DNA of 64,000 bases. Source: Bacillota bacterium (lineage in GTDB: Bacteria > Bacillota > Clostridia > Christensenellales > UBA1242). The notes beneath the pieces were generated by a model. It had not been told where the DNA came from and searched no databases. It worked only from the letters and a program-made list of their open reading frames with translations. This document shows, one piece after another, positions 19,846-27,641 of the stretch. The stretch spans positions 1 through 64,000 of the forward strand of contig WRBO01000006.1 in assembly GCA_009784555.1 (NCBI GenBank), in the 5' to 3' direction. The position numbers were made by a program, and so were the translations under genes. How positions within the stretch are numbered: position 1 is the first letter of the stretch; every line of letters begins with the position of its first letter.

Positions 19846-19893
19846 GGTCTATGTGGCATTTGCACATGCTACTGTCATTAGGGAGGTTAGCTT

Positions 19894-20781
19894 ATGGCTA
19901 CACTCGTAGTCAAAAATTTATTCAAACATTACAAAAACGCAAAATACATTTCCGCCCAAGACATTAGCTTCCAAGTTAACGAAGGGGAAATCTTTGGGTT
20001 CTTGGGAATCAATGGTGCGGGAAAGTCGACAACGATAAAATGTATCACGGGTATATCACCAATAACCGCGGGCCGCATAGAGGTTTGCGGGCACGATATT
20101 CGTGAAGACGCATACAACGCAAAAAAGAACTTTGGCTTTGTGCCAGACAACCATGCGGTGTATGACAAGCTGACGGGGGTTGAATACATTAACTATTTGG
20201 CCGACCTGTACAAGGTCGAACCCGAGGCCCGTAAAGCTACGTTTGAAAAGTTGGTCAAGATATTCAACATGGAGAACGCGGTTCATAACCAGATTATGAG
20301 TTACAGCCACGGTATGAAACAAAAAATTTCCATCATTGGCGCATTGATTCATTCGCCAAAGTTGTGGATTTTGGACGAGCCTATGGTCGGTCTTGACCCC
20401 CAGTCTATTTTCGAGGTCAAGAATTACATGAAGGAATACGCCAAGGCGGGGAACAGTGTTTTCTTTTCCAGTCACAATCTGGACACCGTCGAGCGGCTCT
20501 GTGACCGTGCGGTTATCATCCATGGTGGTCGGGTCATTCGGGATATCGATTTGAATGAATACCGCAAGACCGGAAAAAACCTGGAAGAAGAATTTATCGC
20601 CATGACCCAAGAGGCGACAACCATACAAAACAAAGAACGTGCCGCATTACGTGCCCGTGAAGAAGAATTGGCAAAAGAACACGGAAAAGCCCGTGCATCA
20701 AAAATGATAATGGCCGAAGTCAAGGACACCCTGGACACCGCCGTCGCCGCAACGGAAAGCGCGGGCGGAGAGGGGGAGTAA
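19894..20781 (+). CDS. ABC transporter ATPase (cassette 1)
   Basis: 295 residues. Walker A is GINGAGKST, the signature is YSHGMKQKISI and Walker B is LWILDEPMVGLDP, followed by SSHNLDTVERL. FGFVPDNHAVYDKLTG is also found, nearly unchanged, in the ATPase of cassette 2. It belongs to the ABC-2 exporter class (CcmA-like). The last ~50 residues after the ATPase fold are Ala/Glu/Lys-rich. It pairs with the permease that follows 4 bp later and probably energises export of, or sensing by, the encoded surface protein. The cargo is unknown. Confidence 0.9.
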   Translation: MATLVVKNLFKHYKNAKYISAQDISFQVNEGEIFGFLGINGAGKSTTIKCITGISPITAGRIEVCGHDIREDAYNAKKNFGFVPDNHAVYDKLTGVEYINYLADLYKVEPEARKATFEKLVKIFNMENAVHNQIMSYSHGMKQKISIIGALIHSPKLWILDEPMVGLDPQSIFEVKNYMKEYAKAGNSVFFSSHNLDTVERLCDRAVIIHGGRVIRDIDLNEYRKTGKNLEEEFIAMTQEATTIQNKERAALRAREEELAKEHGKARASKMIMAEVKDTLDTAVAATESAGGEGE

Positions 20782-20785
20782 GCCT

Positions 20786-22519
20786 ATGAAATCGGTTTGG
20801 ACCCTTATAAAATTACAATTCAAAGCGCGCGTTGCCCTGCAAAAAAAACGCACAGGACGGGAAACGGCGAAATTTATACTATTACTGGTTTTGGCTGCGG
20901 TCATATTCGGCGCGTTTATATTTGCATATTATATGCTGGCCAACCAATTCGTGATGGAGCGCGGCAGTCCCTTTGACCTTCGCCGTGAATTCCTTATCTT
21001 TACGATTTTGGGGTTCCAGGCAATACAAACAATATTCTTGGTTCCCACGTTGGTACGGAAATTGGATATCAATAACGAACGGGAATTGTTGTTAAAGTTA
21101 CCCGTTACCGAGCGTCAGATTTTCATGTCAAAAATATTCGTTTCGTATTTGTTTGAAATCCTGTTCGCTACTATAATCCTGTTGCCTATTTTGATTGCCT
21201 ATGCTTTTGCCGCGAATATGGCATGGGGATTCGCGGTCTATATTCCGTTTATCCTGATACTGGCCCCTGTTTTACCTTTCTTTATCGCAACGTTGTTGCT
21301 TTACCCAATGCAAAAACTTGTTGCCTTTATGCGCGTACGCGCGATTACAACATCATTGGTTTATTTGGTTGGTTTGGTTCTGGCCATTATCGTTTACATG
21401 GAAATCGTTAACCAAATAATGTACGCGGTGGTAGACAGCGGTCAATTCACCGAGGCATTGCGCGAGAATGCGGAAAGTATCCAAAATGGTGCGCGATGGT
21501 TTTTGCCCCAATGGTTGTTTGCAAACATGATTGACACACGTTGGTATACGGCATTATGGAGTTTCTTTGCCGTTATTGGATTGTCCGCGATTTTAATGGT
21601 CATTTCATATATCGTTGCGGGAGCAAATTACAAAAAGACCTTTGCCGATGAACGCGCACAAAAAACATCTTTTGCATGTAAATCCACATTCACGAAACGC
21701 CACCCATTTTATGCATCCGCCAAAAAAGAAACATTGAACATAGCACGCAGTTCAAACTATACCTTTCAATTCTTGATTGTGGTTGTCCTGACCCCGTTGT
21801 TTGTATATTTGGTTTCGCGGGTAGCAATGTTCAGTTCGTATCAAAATTTCCGTAACTGGGGTGGTGCGGTCGAGGAAGCCAACGCCCTGACGTTCGGTGT
21901 TTCCATGTTCGTCCTGTTGATACTGTTGCCATTAAGTAGCAGTTTCGCGGCAAGCAGTATCACGCGAGAAGGGTGGAATGTCTATCACACGAAACTTATT
22001 CCTGTTGAGTTTAGGCGGCAATTGCTTATCAAATCTTTGGTTGTGTTCGTTCCTATCTTTATCTCGATTGTCGCATCGGTTCTGATATTACGTATTCCAT
22101 ATAATCCCGACCCAACCGGTGGGTTTGCATTGTTGCAATATATCTATGGGTGGGATGCGTGGTATCTACTCATATCTGGAACTATGCTGGCTGTTGGTTA
22201 TATTTGCATGGGGATGTATCTAGACCTGCGTGCGCCATTATGTAACCAAGTTGCGGCGGGAGAGTTAACAGGCAGCACCAAACACATCAACACAATTATG
22301 ATAATCGGTTTGGTTGTCGGTGGATTGGTTGGAATGTTCACCATGGCGGGCGAGTATTCCTCGCACCTGGCCTTGGGGCCCGATTGGTTAAGGGTGGTCA
22401 GTCAAATTGGTAACATGATACGTCCAATATTCTTCTTTGGGGCAATTGGATTTGGTTTGATATCGGCGACACTTCTGTTCGCGCATGGACCTAGACGGTA
22501 CTATGCGTTGGAACAATAG
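20786..22519 (+). CDS. ABC-2-type permease (cassette 1)
   Basis: 577 residues with about a dozen hydrophobic segments. It opens with a cytoplasmic amphipathic stretch and has a central SSSFAASSITREGWNVYHTKLIPVEFRRQLLIK segment, matching SFAATSISREGNAF in the cassette 2 permease. That segment is typical of the 'putative ABC exporter' group. It partners with the ATPase upstream and lies 9 bp before a small anchored protein. No cargo can be named. Confidence 0.85.
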   Translation: MKSVWTLIKLQFKARVALQKKRTGRETAKFILLLVLAAVIFGAFIFAYYMLANQFVMERGSPFDLRREFLIFTILGFQAIQTIFLVPTLVRKLDINNERELLLKLPVTERQIFMSKIFVSYLFEILFATIILLPILIAYAFAANMAWGFAVYIPFILILAPVLPFFIATLLLYPMQKLVAFMRVRAITTSLVYLVGLVLAIIVYMEIVNQIMYAVVDSGQFTEALRENAESIQNGARWFLPQWLFANMIDTRWYTALWSFFAVIGLSAILMVISYIVAGANYKKTFADERAQKTSFACKSTFTKRHPFYASAKKETLNIARSSNYTFQFLIVVVLTPLFVYLVSRVAMFSSYQNFRNWGGAVEEANALTFGVSMFVLLILLPLSSSFAASSITREGWNVYHTKLIPVEFRRQLLIKSLVVFVPIFISIVASVLILRIPYNPDPTGGFALLQYIYGWDAWYLLISGTMLAVGYICMGMYLDLRAPLCNQVAAGELTGSTKHINTIMIIGLVVGGLVGMFTMAGEYSSHLALGPDWLRVVSQIGNMIRPIFFFGAIGFGLISATLLFAHGPRRYYALEQ

Positions 22520-22528
22520 GGGGTGGAC

Positions 22529-22954
22529 ATGAAAAAAATTATTCTTATACTCCTTTTGATTTTGCCGATATTGATTACGTCACTTGCATTTATGATTGCG
22601 GGCTTTGTGGGACGCGAGGTTCAAATGGTTCCAATCACAGGAATATACACATACAACGACCGTGCGTACGAATTGGGGGTTGAATCCACCGATGCGGGAT
22701 TGGAATTCATAACATGGATGCGCGAAGGTGCAACAATAAACCTTTTCGAGTTCATTCGTGTTAGTCCCGACCGTGCAAACCCAATAAACCTGCGTTTTGA
22801 CGTGGTGTACGAGGGTACCGCAACCCCGACAACGGCCGTCACCGTTACAGGGGGCGTATTGCAAATGGTACGTGACCCAGGCCGAGCCGTCGAAGTCCAC
22901 GCCAGCGCGGGGGGAGACAACCTGATGATTTTGGTAATATTCCAGCCAAACTAG
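22529..22954 (+). CDS. Small membrane-anchored extracytoplasmic protein
   Basis: 141 residues from ATG 22529, chosen because AGGGGG lies six bases upstream. One N-terminal hydrophobic segment (signal anchor or signal peptide) is followed by ~110 residues with alternating beta-strand patterns, probably a single extracytoplasmic beta domain. No family is recognised. It sits between the permease and the large surface protein, so it is probably part of the same exported complex. Confidence 0.65.
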   Translation: MKKIILILLLILPILITSLAFMIAGFVGREVQMVPITGIYTYNDRAYELGVESTDAGLEFITWMREGATINLFEFIRVSPDRANPINLRFDVVYEGTATPTTAVTVTGGVLQMVRDPGRAVEVHASAGGDNLMILVIFQPN

Positions 22955-22986
22955 GTACAAGGTAAGTAAAGTAGGGAGAAATCAAT

Positions 22987-25404
22987 ATGACCAAACCAAT
23001 TAAATGGACGATAATTGCACTGGCCGCTATTGCGGTTGTGTTGACACCGATTTTGGTAATCTTTGTATTCGGAGACGATGACGAAGCAACAGAGTTTTCA
23101 CTGGTAAGACCTACCAGCAGTATGGTATTCAACTGGGATTTTGAACGTGATATCATGTTGCCGGCCATAGCGGGACTAGAGGAAGATGACACCCTTCAAT
23201 GGTCGATAACGGCGGGTTCCGAATTTGCACTGATTAACGCCGCCGATGGATTATCATTTCGGTTCTTGGGTCCGATTGCCGACTCGACCGAGGAAAACCT
23301 GACATTCCGCGCCGATATCACCCGCGGAACAGAGGAATTTTACCTTATATACAACTTGCGCGTGCGCAACCCACGTATGCCGTTCCTAGACAGGATTTTC
23401 AGTCCAAATCAATCCGGGCGAATTTCCCACCGTATCCAAGGTATCGCACGCGAGCGTGTGTTCGGCCTTTACGATGTCAACCCAACGGGCGGTTACACAC
23501 GTTCGGGTGACGTAATGCAACTGGCATGGCGATATGCGGGGGAAGTTATCCTATCGGCATACCTCCAGGAACCTACGGGAACAAACACGGATGGAACCCC
23601 TATTTGGCCGACGAGCGGTAACGTTGATCCGGAAACCGACGATGTTTTGCGTTTTGAATTTGACGAAGAAGCAAACAGGGTAGACATTGAATTTCACGGT
23701 GTAGGTGTACGGCGTGTCCTTATAAGCGGGCATTCGGTTGCCGACCCAAGCAGGGTTGTTACATACTCGTATGTTTACGACATCCGCGATGCAATAAACG
23801 CATTTACATTTGACGATGTCAAAGCCGTTGAATTCAACGCACGTATGGAATACATCGTTAATGGGGTGCGCCTGCCTTGCGGACGGCAACTTATCGCGCC
23901 TTTATCTGAAACCGCATTCACCATTGATGATTTTTACATCCCTGGGCGCGAGGGGCAACTGAACTCACGACGATTTGCCTTGGAGATATTCCACATACTT
24001 GACACCGCGAACTTTCCGCGTGAAATAATCGCGACCGAGTACCTGCGCGAATTCTGGCGTTGGTCACCATCTTTCCGTTACCGTGACTTGGTAATCCGTG
24101 ACAACATGCAAACATGGGCCGAGGGGACATGGTTCTTTGGCAACGTTTTTGGTAACGGCTTTACCTTGGATGCCACACCTTATGCGGCACACATACGCGA
24201 AAACACCTTGCAATCACGTGTATTCCCAATGACGTCCGAGCGTGGTTTTGAATACGGCGCATACAGAAATGTTCACGGTATGGGATTTGACGGATTCGGA
24301 ATGGAAAATGACACAGGTCGCAGGGGCCAGGGCTGGGGCGAAAAATTCTCGTTCCAAATGCTTGCAAACCACACAACCCTTGATAACATTCACCTGATTG
24401 GTGACAACTTTGTTCACCCAAGTGGCCGCCCAACACGGTTGAACGACTTTGTTGTGAAATCGGTATTGGGAACATCGAATATAGGCGGCCCAGGCGAAGA
24501 CGACCGTGGCAACGCAAAACCATTCCAAGTAGGACTAATGGCACACACAGAAGGTGTCATAAACGAGGGCATGTATAACGCAGGTCACAGGGTTCAAAAC
24601 AGTATCATCGAAAAAGGCCTACACCTGATTACACCAAGCTATATACCAAATGCAGAACACCCATTTGAAATCGACACAGTTGTTCTGCGTTACGCGGGCT
24701 TTACCGCGGTTTATGGACGTGGATTTGGCGGACGCGAGGGTGGCCGATACCTCCGCAACAACAATGACCAAGGCATGGTGGACGGTGTGTATGAATACGT
24801 CGACACAGACTGGACAAATGTTGGCCAACAAATGCGCTTTGGTAACTTTATAACTGTTCGTAATATTTTGGTGTACGAAATCTGTACGGCTCCAATTATT
24901 CTGGATGAGAACGATGGTGGAACATTCTTCCAATTCAAAGGCAACAGCAACCACTTCTATACCTGGATTCGATTACTTGACCTGGTCTTCCCGGATTTCA
25001 AATTCCCAATTGTTGGGCCATTTACGTCCATGACAGTTGCCCATATCTCGCAAATTGCCCAAGACCTTATCGAGGAAACTATTCTTCGGGGCGAATACAG
25101 CAATGCCGCCGTTCCCGATGGCGTGACGCACCGTGTTTCATTGCCGCTGATATCTGTTGGCAATTACGCGGGCAACTATTGGCGCAAAGAAGCCGACGGG
25201 TTTGACATCAATGTCAATGCACATGTGCTTGATGTGCCTGTGACGGTAACAATCCCTGGCCAACCCCCCGTTGGATATATCCTGCGTGCAATGTTCTTTA
25301 TTCCAAATGGGTCACACGTACCAACTACCCAGGAACAGGACCGCGCCTTTGCCTATGGCGGAATCGCGGACATAATACGCAGCATGAATATCCGCAATCC
25401 GTAA
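22987..25404 (+). CDS. Large anchored surface protein, beta-helix-like (cassette 1)
   Basis: 805 residues. A single N-terminal hydrophobic segment preceded by KPIKW acts as signal anchor. The ectodomain starts with an acidic stretch (DDDEATE). The middle has immunoglobulin-like strand patterns and the C-terminal half has ladder-like repeats (TTLDNIHLIGDNF, FITVRNILVYEI) suggesting a right-handed beta-helix. A GNSNHFYTW segment parallels LKFYTW in the cassette 2 protein at 30566, suggesting homology. No sortase motif or C-terminal helix is seen. The function is unknown; adhesion or glycan binding are only guesses. Confidence 0.75.
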   Translation: MTKPIKWTIIALAAIAVVLTPILVIFVFGDDDEATEFSLVRPTSSMVFNWDFERDIMLPAIAGLEEDDTLQWSITAGSEFALINAADGLSFRFLGPIADSTEENLTFRADITRGTEEFYLIYNLRVRNPRMPFLDRIFSPNQSGRISHRIQGIARERVFGLYDVNPTGGYTRSGDVMQLAWRYAGEVILSAYLQEPTGTNTDGTPIWPTSGNVDPETDDVLRFEFDEEANRVDIEFHGVGVRRVLISGHSVADPSRVVTYSYVYDIRDAINAFTFDDVKAVEFNARMEYIVNGVRLPCGRQLIAPLSETAFTIDDFYIPGREGQLNSRRFALEIFHILDTANFPREIIATEYLREFWRWSPSFRYRDLVIRDNMQTWAEGTWFFGNVFGNGFTLDATPYAAHIRENTLQSRVFPMTSERGFEYGAYRNVHGMGFDGFGMENDTGRRGQGWGEKFSFQMLANHTTLDNIHLIGDNFVHPSGRPTRLNDFVVKSVLGTSNIGGPGEDDRGNAKPFQVGLMAHTEGVINEGMYNAGHRVQNSIIEKGLHLITPSYIPNAEHPFEIDTVVLRYAGFTAVYGRGFGGREGGRYLRNNNDQGMVDGVYEYVDTDWTNVGQQMRFGNFITVRNILVYEICTAPIILDENDGGTFFQFKGNSNHFYTWIRLLDLVFPDFKFPIVGPFTSMTVAHISQIAQDLIEETILRGEYSNAAVPDGVTHRVSLPLISVGNYAGNYWRKEADGFDINVNAHVLDVPVTVTIPGQPPVGYILRAMFFIPNGSHVPTTQEQDRAFAYGGIADIIRSMNIRNP

Positions 25405-25434
25405 TCACACGTATATCAAACCACATAAATGACG

Positions 25435-25464
25435 ATAACCCTCTTACATTGAAAAGGGGGTTAT
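25435..25464 (+). promoter_or_regulatory. Hairpin enclosing the ribosome site of the coat-like gene
   Basis: ATAACCCTCTT (25435-25445) pairs with AAGGGGGTTAT (25454-25464), 11 bp with one G-U pair and an 8-base loop. The 3' arm is the Shine-Dalgarno sequence AAGGGGG of the gene starting at 25469, four bases after the stem. It could be a weak terminator of the surface-protein gene (followed by TTTA) or could hide the ribosome site. Confidence 0.5.
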
Positions 25465-25468
25465 TTTA

Positions 25469-25660
25469 ATGCTAACGGTAAAAGATTTACAGAGTCTGAA
25501 CGAGATTCTGGTCCAGGAGGAATTGTTACAGGCAAAGACAAAAAACTTGTATGAAATGGCGGAAGACAAAAAAATCGCAGCAATGTTAAAGGAAATAAAC
25601 AAACAATCGCTGACAAATCACAAAGAAGTATTAACATTCTTGGAAACAAATAAAAAATAA
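25469..25660 (+). CDS. Small helical protein, spore-coat-associated type
   Basis: 63 residues, two predicted helices (LQSLNEILVQEELLQAKTKNLYEMAED and KKIAAMLKEINKQSLTNHKEVLTFL). The pattern resembles half of a ferritin-like coat-protein fold, and such short ORFs often precede CotF-type coat proteins in Clostridia. It lies 16 bp before the next gene, with an AAGGGAGAG site between. It is assigned by context and shape only. Confidence 0.65.
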   Translation: MLTVKDLQSLNEILVQEELLQAKTKNLYEMAEDKKIAAMLKEINKQSLTNHKEVLTFLETNKK

Positions 25661-25676
25661 AAGGGAGAGAATTAAA

Positions 25677-25943
25677 ATGGCATACGATGACAAAATGATA
25701 ATGACGGATATACTGACCCAGCTAAAGTTCCTGGGCACCACATACGGCACCGCAATGAAAGAGGCAAGCAACCAAGAGTTAAGAACTCTCATCGCCGAAA
25801 AATCCCAGGTCATGGGTGAAAAACAATTCGCGGTGTTCCAATATATGGCGAAAACAGGGATGTATCCAATGGAATATGTTGATGCGGACAAAATCCAAAT
25901 GGCAATCGATAGTCACGCTGGATGCGGTTGTGCCTGCAAATAA
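25677..25943 (+). CDS. CotF-like spore coat protein
   Basis: 88 residues. YDDKMIMTDILTQLKFLGTTYGTAMKEASNQELR is the recognisable Coat_F (CotF) helix pair, and the chain ends in Tyr-Pro and GCGCACK, typical of small clostridial coat proteins. It suggests the organism or its ancestors form spores. It is preceded by a probable partner gene and is convergent with the transporter gene, leaving 3 bp between stops. Confidence 0.85.
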   Translation: MAYDDKMIMTDILTQLKFLGTTYGTAMKEASNQELRTLIAEKSQVMGEKQFAVFQYMAKTGMYPMEYVDADKIQMAIDSHAGCGCACK

Positions 25944-25946
25944 AAC

Positions 25947-27155
25947 CTACTGGGCATACCGTCGCCGCCATCTGAACAATCCGATGGTGTAAATCGCAAA
26001 ACATACGGTAATGGTGAACATCAACCCCGCAATCATTGTCGGGGTTGCGCCCATTGCGGCCACGAAAATCAACAAACCACAGGCAACCGTGCGCCCTGCC
26101 GATATCGCGGTTTCATAAAAGACCAAACTCTCCATGTAAAATTCCGTGCCGCCCCAATACTTTGCCGCGGACACACGTGTTGTAACCTCCTCCATATCGA
26201 CGGGGGTGCGCAGGGTGATTAACACAGCTTGGAATATTACAATCGTTAATGTGGTTATCTCCCAAAACAATACCGCACCCGCTAAAATCGACAACGTGGC
26301 GGCGGCGAAAAAGAAACCCGACCGAACTCGGCTCGGACTCTTTTTGTATATGATTACGGAAATAATACTGGTGGCCGCAAATATACTGCCAAAAATCCCC
26401 AAACTCAAATTATCTCCATGCGTAACCAAAATCATTATGGTAATCCCAATCCCCATCGGTATGGTCATTCCAAACACGAAAATCACAAACCAAAGGCGCA
26501 TTGCTGGCCACATGAAACTACTCTCGCGCAACGCACGAAAATATGCGCGCATTTGGAACTTGCGGCTGGTGGTTCGTGGAATATTAACGAACAGGGTAGA
26601 AATAAACTGGCCGACACAAATGACCAATACAATAACGGAAGTAATAAAGAGGCTACCTTGGTCAATTATCAATCCGAACGTAAACGGAAAAGCAATTTGT
26701 ATCATACCGCGCAGGGCCAACTTCCATGCCATGAATGTCTGGGTTCGCTCGGTCTTTAATCCCGCCGACATGATATAGTTATTTGCCCCGTGGAACAATC
26801 CCGTAATTGCGCCCCAAACGGCTCCAAAGAGTATATAATGACTGCCCAGCAATTCTGGCTGTAACACCACCACCAATATAAAGGCACAAAACAGGGCCGA
26901 CGCAACACGTATAATCCAAATCGGCGGAATACGCTTTGCCAACATCGCCGACGGTACATACATTAAAAACAAAAACAACATGTCCAAGGACGCGAACAGG
27001 GCAACCGACACCAAATTCCCATCCGACAGAAAAAAGACCTGGGCCGCCAAAAATACTGCAACAAATAAAAACAGGACTTGAAAACACGCCCCGATGGTCA
27101 ACATTGCTATGGCATTACGCCTCTCGGCATTAGGGCTATCTTTTGCGGACGACAT
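25947..27155 (-). CDS. MFS-type membrane transporter
   Basis: 402 residues with about 12 hydrophobic segments and a basic loop between the halves (NIPRTTSRKFQMR), as in major facilitator transporters. The substrate is unknown. TATAAT lies 7 bases upstream of the ATG, with CTGCCA as a possible -35, so it probably starts leaderless. The -10 sits in the 13-bp gap after the upstream 94-residue gene, so it has its own promoter. Confidence 0.8.
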   Translation of the reverse strand: MSSAKDSPNAERRNAIAMLTIGACFQVLFLFVAVFLAAQVFFLSDGNLVSVALFASLDMLFLFLMYVPSAMLAKRIPPIWIIRVASALFCAFILVVVLQPELLGSHYILFGAVWGAITGLFHGANNYIMSAGLKTERTQTFMAWKLALRGMIQIAFPFTFGLIIDQGSLFITSVIVLVICVGQFISTLFVNIPRTTSRKFQMRAYFRALRESSFMWPAMRLWFVIFVFGMTIPMGIGITIMILVTHGDNLSLGIFGSIFAATSIISVIIYKKSPSRVRSGFFFAAATLSILAGAVLFWEITTLTIVIFQAVLITLRTPVDMEEVTTRVSAAKYWGGTEFYMESLVFYETAISAGRTVACGLLIFVAAMGATPTMIAGLMFTITVCFAIYTIGLFRWRRRYAQ

Positions 27156-27168
27156 AGATGCAATTATA

Positions 27169-27453
27169 TCACACCTTTCCCGACTTTGGCAGGTGAATTA
27201 TCAAATCACCATTCTCCTCTCGCACCAAAACATCGGGCGCATTTTTAATTTGGACATGAACCCGTCCAAACCGTAATTTGACTACCTCTGACTGCTGCCT
27301 GGCGGGTTGGGGGGTGGGTGCCTGTGGGGTAATTGGAATGGGCAATACCGTTCTATCTCGGTCAATGTAACCATGGCCGACACGAACAAAATTGCTGTTC
27401 TCGGATTGGCTTGTCGCAAAAATTTCTTGGGTTCCATTTGCACAAAGTTTCAT
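27169..27453 (-). CDS. Small hypothetical protein
   Basis: 94 residues, no recognised family. A Pro/Gln-rich linker (QAPTPQPARQQ) sits between two strand-rich parts; the C-terminal VVKLRFGRVHVQIKNAPDVLVREENGDLIIHL is clearly beta. TATATA lies about five bases before the ATG. It is divergent from tRNA-Arg and 13 bp upstream of the transporter gene on the same strand. It is supported mainly by its fit in the gap. Confidence 0.5.
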   Translation of the reverse strand: MKLCANGTQEIFATSQSENSNFVRVGHGYIDRDRTVLPIPITPQAPTPQPARQQSEVVKLRFGRVHVQIKNAPDVLVREENGDLIIHLPKSGKV

Positions 27454-27481
27454 GATTCTATATATGAATTAATGAAAGTAC

Positions 27482-27510
27482 TTGCCAATTTTCCAAATGA
27501 CGTATATAAT
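27482..27510 (+). promoter_or_regulatory. tRNA-Arg promoter (TTGCCA-17-TATAAT)
   Basis: -35 TTGCCA (27482-27487), a 17-base spacer and -10 TATAAT (27505-27510). The tRNA begins 16 bases later. It serves as an internal check of the housekeeping promoter consensus in this genome. Confidence 0.85.
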
Positions 27511-27525
27511 ACTTATGTTGTATAT

Positions 27526-27602
27526 GCGCCCGTAGCTCAACTGGATAGAGCATTGGTCTACGGAACCAAAGGTTAGAGATTCGAATTCTTTCGGGCGCGC
27601 CA
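27526..27602 (+). tRNA. tRNA-Arg (anticodon ACG)
   Basis: Full cloverleaf. Acceptor GCGCCCG pairs with CGGGCGC, D-stem GCTC with GAGC, anticodon stem TTGGT with ACCAA around loop CTACGGA (anticodon ACG), and T-stem AGAGA with TCTTT around TTCGAAT. The discriminator is G and CCA is encoded. A34 is normally edited to inosine in bacterial tRNA-Arg(ACG), which then reads CGU, CGC and CGA. It is relevant to the Arg codons in the leader at 54 kb. Confidence 0.95.
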
Positions 27603-27605
27603 AAT

Positions 27606-27635
27606 AAAAAACGACCTGTGTACGGGTCGTTTTTT
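27606..27635. terminator. Bidirectional terminator between tRNA-Arg and surface-protein operon
   Basis: AAAAAACGACC, a 7-base loop and GGGTCGTTTTTT form an ACGACC/GGTCGT stem with U-tracts on both strands. It serves the tRNA on the plus strand and the 27642 gene on the minus strand. Confidence 0.85.
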
Positions 27636-27641
27636 GTTTGG

